Made by a program: the position numbers and the translations under genes. Below are positions 62,968 through 64,000 of a stretch of 64,000 nucleotides of DNA, one piece after another (position 1 is the stretch's first letter; the number at the start of each line of letters is the position of its first letter). Location of the stretch: NCBI GenBank assembly GCA_964351625.1, contig CAYGOV010000010.1, forward strand, positions 99,654 to 163,653, read 5' to 3'. Origin of the DNA: Marinoscillum sp964351625. Lineage in GTDB: Bacteria; Bacteroidota; Bacteroidia; Cytophagales; Cyclobacteriaceae. The notes under the pieces are model-generated. The model ran no database searches. It saw nothing but the letters and a program-made list of their open reading frames with translations, and had not been told where the DNA came from.

Positions 62968-63839
62968 TCGTCTATGAATCTTTTTTCGATAGGAGAGTAG
63001 GCGTCAATTCTTCTGTCTCTGAGGAATGGCCAGTGGATGCGGTAGTTGTCCGATTTGTCCATGTTGATAGAAACAACTTTGACGACTTCCTCGAGGTGCG
63101 GAGCTTTGTATTCTAACCAACCAAAAGCATTGGTCACATACGACCCACCCCAAAACTGCATGTTGCCTTCTACGCCTGTACGGTTTACGCCGATTACAGG
63201 AATTCCATTGGCCACAGCGTGTGATTGCTGGATGGTTTGCCAAGCATTGTGTTGTTCTAGGTTGGTGCGCTCGTCCTGAGATTGATCCCAACCAATGGCA
63301 GTAGGGTAGAAGAGCATTTCAGCACCCATAAGTGCCGTAATACGTGCCGCTTCAGGATACCATTGATCCCAGCATACCAGTACGCCAATTTTTGCAAATT
63401 TGGTTTGGAAGGTTTTGAACCCTAAGTCTCCAGGTGTGAAGTAGAATTTTTCAAAATAGCCAGGATCATCTGGTATATGCATTTTGCGATACTTACCAAG
63501 GTAGGTGCCATCTGCATCTATCACTGCGGCTGTGTTGTGATAAAGTCCTTGTGCTCTTTTCTCGAAAAGAGAAGCGATGATCACCAAGCCTAGTTTTTTA
63601 GCTAAAGCTGAAAAGACCTCCGTAGATGGCCCGGGGATAGCTTCTGCCAATTTGAAATTCTCGTAATCCTCTACATCACAGAAGTATTTTGATCCGAAGA
63701 GCTCTTGCAGGCAAACGATATTTGCGCCATCTGCAGCGGCTTTTTCTACTCCTTTGATTGCTTTTTGAAGGTTGTCTTGGAGATCATCACTACAGGTAGT
63801 CTGCACGATCCCAACATTTACGATTCTTTCTTTGGCCAT
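62964..63839 (-). CDS. aguB: N-carbamoylputrescine amidase
   Basis: 291 residues, nitrilase superfamily. The triad is E46 (IVCLQELFGS), K119 (GKYRKMHIPDD) and C156 (GVLVCWDQWYPEAAR). The rest, 'QDERTNLEQHNAWQTIQQSHAVANGIPVIGVNRTG', fits plant-type N-carbamoylputrescine amidohydrolases. It gives putrescine, CO2 and ammonia from the AguA product. First gene of the two-gene operon; the next 160 bp to the window end hold a repeat and a possible IS end. Confidence 0.95.
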   Translation of the reverse strand: MAKERIVNVGIVQTTCSDDLQDNLQKAIKGVEKAAADGANIVCLQELFGSKYFCDVEDYENFKLAEAIPGPSTEVFSALAKKLGLVIIASLFEKRAQGLYHNTAAVIDADGTYLGKYRKMHIPDDPGYFEKFYFTPGDLGFKTFQTKFAKIGVLVCWDQWYPEAARITALMGAEMLFYPTAIGWDQSQDERTNLEQHNAWQTIQQSHAVANGIPVIGVNRTGVEGNMQFWGGSYVTNAFGWLEYKAPHLEEVVKVVSINMDKSDNYRIHWPFLRDRRIDAYSPIEKRFIDE

Positions 63840-63893
63840 ATTTTAATCTTTAAGCCACGAAGATCGCCAATTGTGTAGAATAATTGAAAGAAC

Positions 63894-63945
63894 ACATCCC
63901 TAAATCCCTTTAACACACCCCTAAATCCCCTCTCAAGAGGGGACA
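63894..63945. repeat. CCCTAAATCCC / CCCCTCT-AGAGGGG intergenic repeat
   Basis: CCCTAAATCCC appears twice (near 63898 and 63919), then the hairpin CCCCTCT-CA-AGAGGGG (63927-63942). Similar 'CCCTAAATCCCC...GGGG' repeats are common between genes in Bacteroidota. Confidence 0.6.
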
Positions 63946-63948
63946 CCA

Positions 63949-64000
63949 TGTATCGTCCTAAAATAAGTTGACAGGTTAAACATATACTACTTAGATAGAT
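63949..64000. mobile_element. Possible terminal inverted repeat of an IS (IS3-like), cut by window end
   Basis: TGTATCGTCC-TAAAATAAGTTGACA (63949 on) looks like the TG-starting ends I remember from IS3-family elements in Bacteroidota. There is no transposase in the window; the call rests on resemblance only. Confidence 0.3.

Overview
The window looks like chromosomal DNA of a Bacteroidota bacterium, most likely a marine Cytophagales-type organism. Four things point there. Several secreted proteins end in type IX secretion (T9SS) sorting domains. Promoters follow the Bacteroidota -7 pattern TAnnTTTG, and start codons mostly lack Shine-Dalgarno sequences. There is a TamL (lipoprotein) / TamB pair. 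The G+C content is moderate to low by eye. No tRNA, rRNA, CRISPR array, phage or complete transposon was seen.

Layout. 1-0.8 kb: the end of a large secreted surface protein plus a tiny signal-peptide/PID-motif protein. 1.2-7.3 kb: small housekeeping and stress genes (YdeI-CDGSH, YciI-like, mscL, corA, an AlkD-like DNA repair protein, a VOC protein) and a frameshifted secreted serine hydrolase. 7.4-11.6 kb: an exported TPR-CHAT peptidase-like protein. 11.7-16.7 kb: a DUF3859-like protein, YceI plus a porin-like barrel, an RhlE-type helicase and a second YceI gene behind hemN. 16.7-24.8 kb: a probable low-oxygen block (hemN, a PAS histidine kinase, a receiver-Crp/Fnr fusion regulator, uspA, a CcoI/FixI-type copper ATPase). 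25.5-34.3 kb: an SPFH protein and TamL-TamB. 35-45 kb: a VOC protein, a DEVD-box helicase, a second tiny PID protein and a 2,596-residue LamG/Ca-repeat surface protein. 45.3-50.9 kb: a LuxR-type two-component pair facing a one-piece TPR hybrid kinase with a LuxR output. 51-53 kb: an envelope three-gene operon. 54-59 kb: esterase, GH13 amylase, MFS transporter and AIM24-like genes. 59-64 kb: an RlmI-like methyltransferase, a GNAT enzyme, a lipoprotein and aguA-aguB, which convert agmatine to putrescine.

Two observations stand out. First, uspA and hemN each carry an Fnr-type palindrome whose centre lies exactly 36.5 nt upstream of the last G of a TAnnTTTG-like -7 box, the spacing expected of class II activation. 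They flank a PAS kinase and a response regulator whose output is itself a Crp/Fnr domain. This reads as a condensed FixL-FixJ-FixK circuit next to a FixI-type ATPase. Second, two tiny proteins (52 and 63 residues), each little more than a signal peptide joined to a PIDGG-transmembrane-basic tail, sit 15 and 22 nt downstream of two homologous large T9SS surface-protein genes. This suggests a repeated two-gene surface-display cassette.

Two genes are broken by small indels (6018..7299 and 34677..35083). Several intergenic palindromic repeats (53.6-54.0, 60.9 and 63.9 kb), a heptamer array (35.6 kb) and a recent 160-bp duplication inside the giant gene show where this segment is changing.
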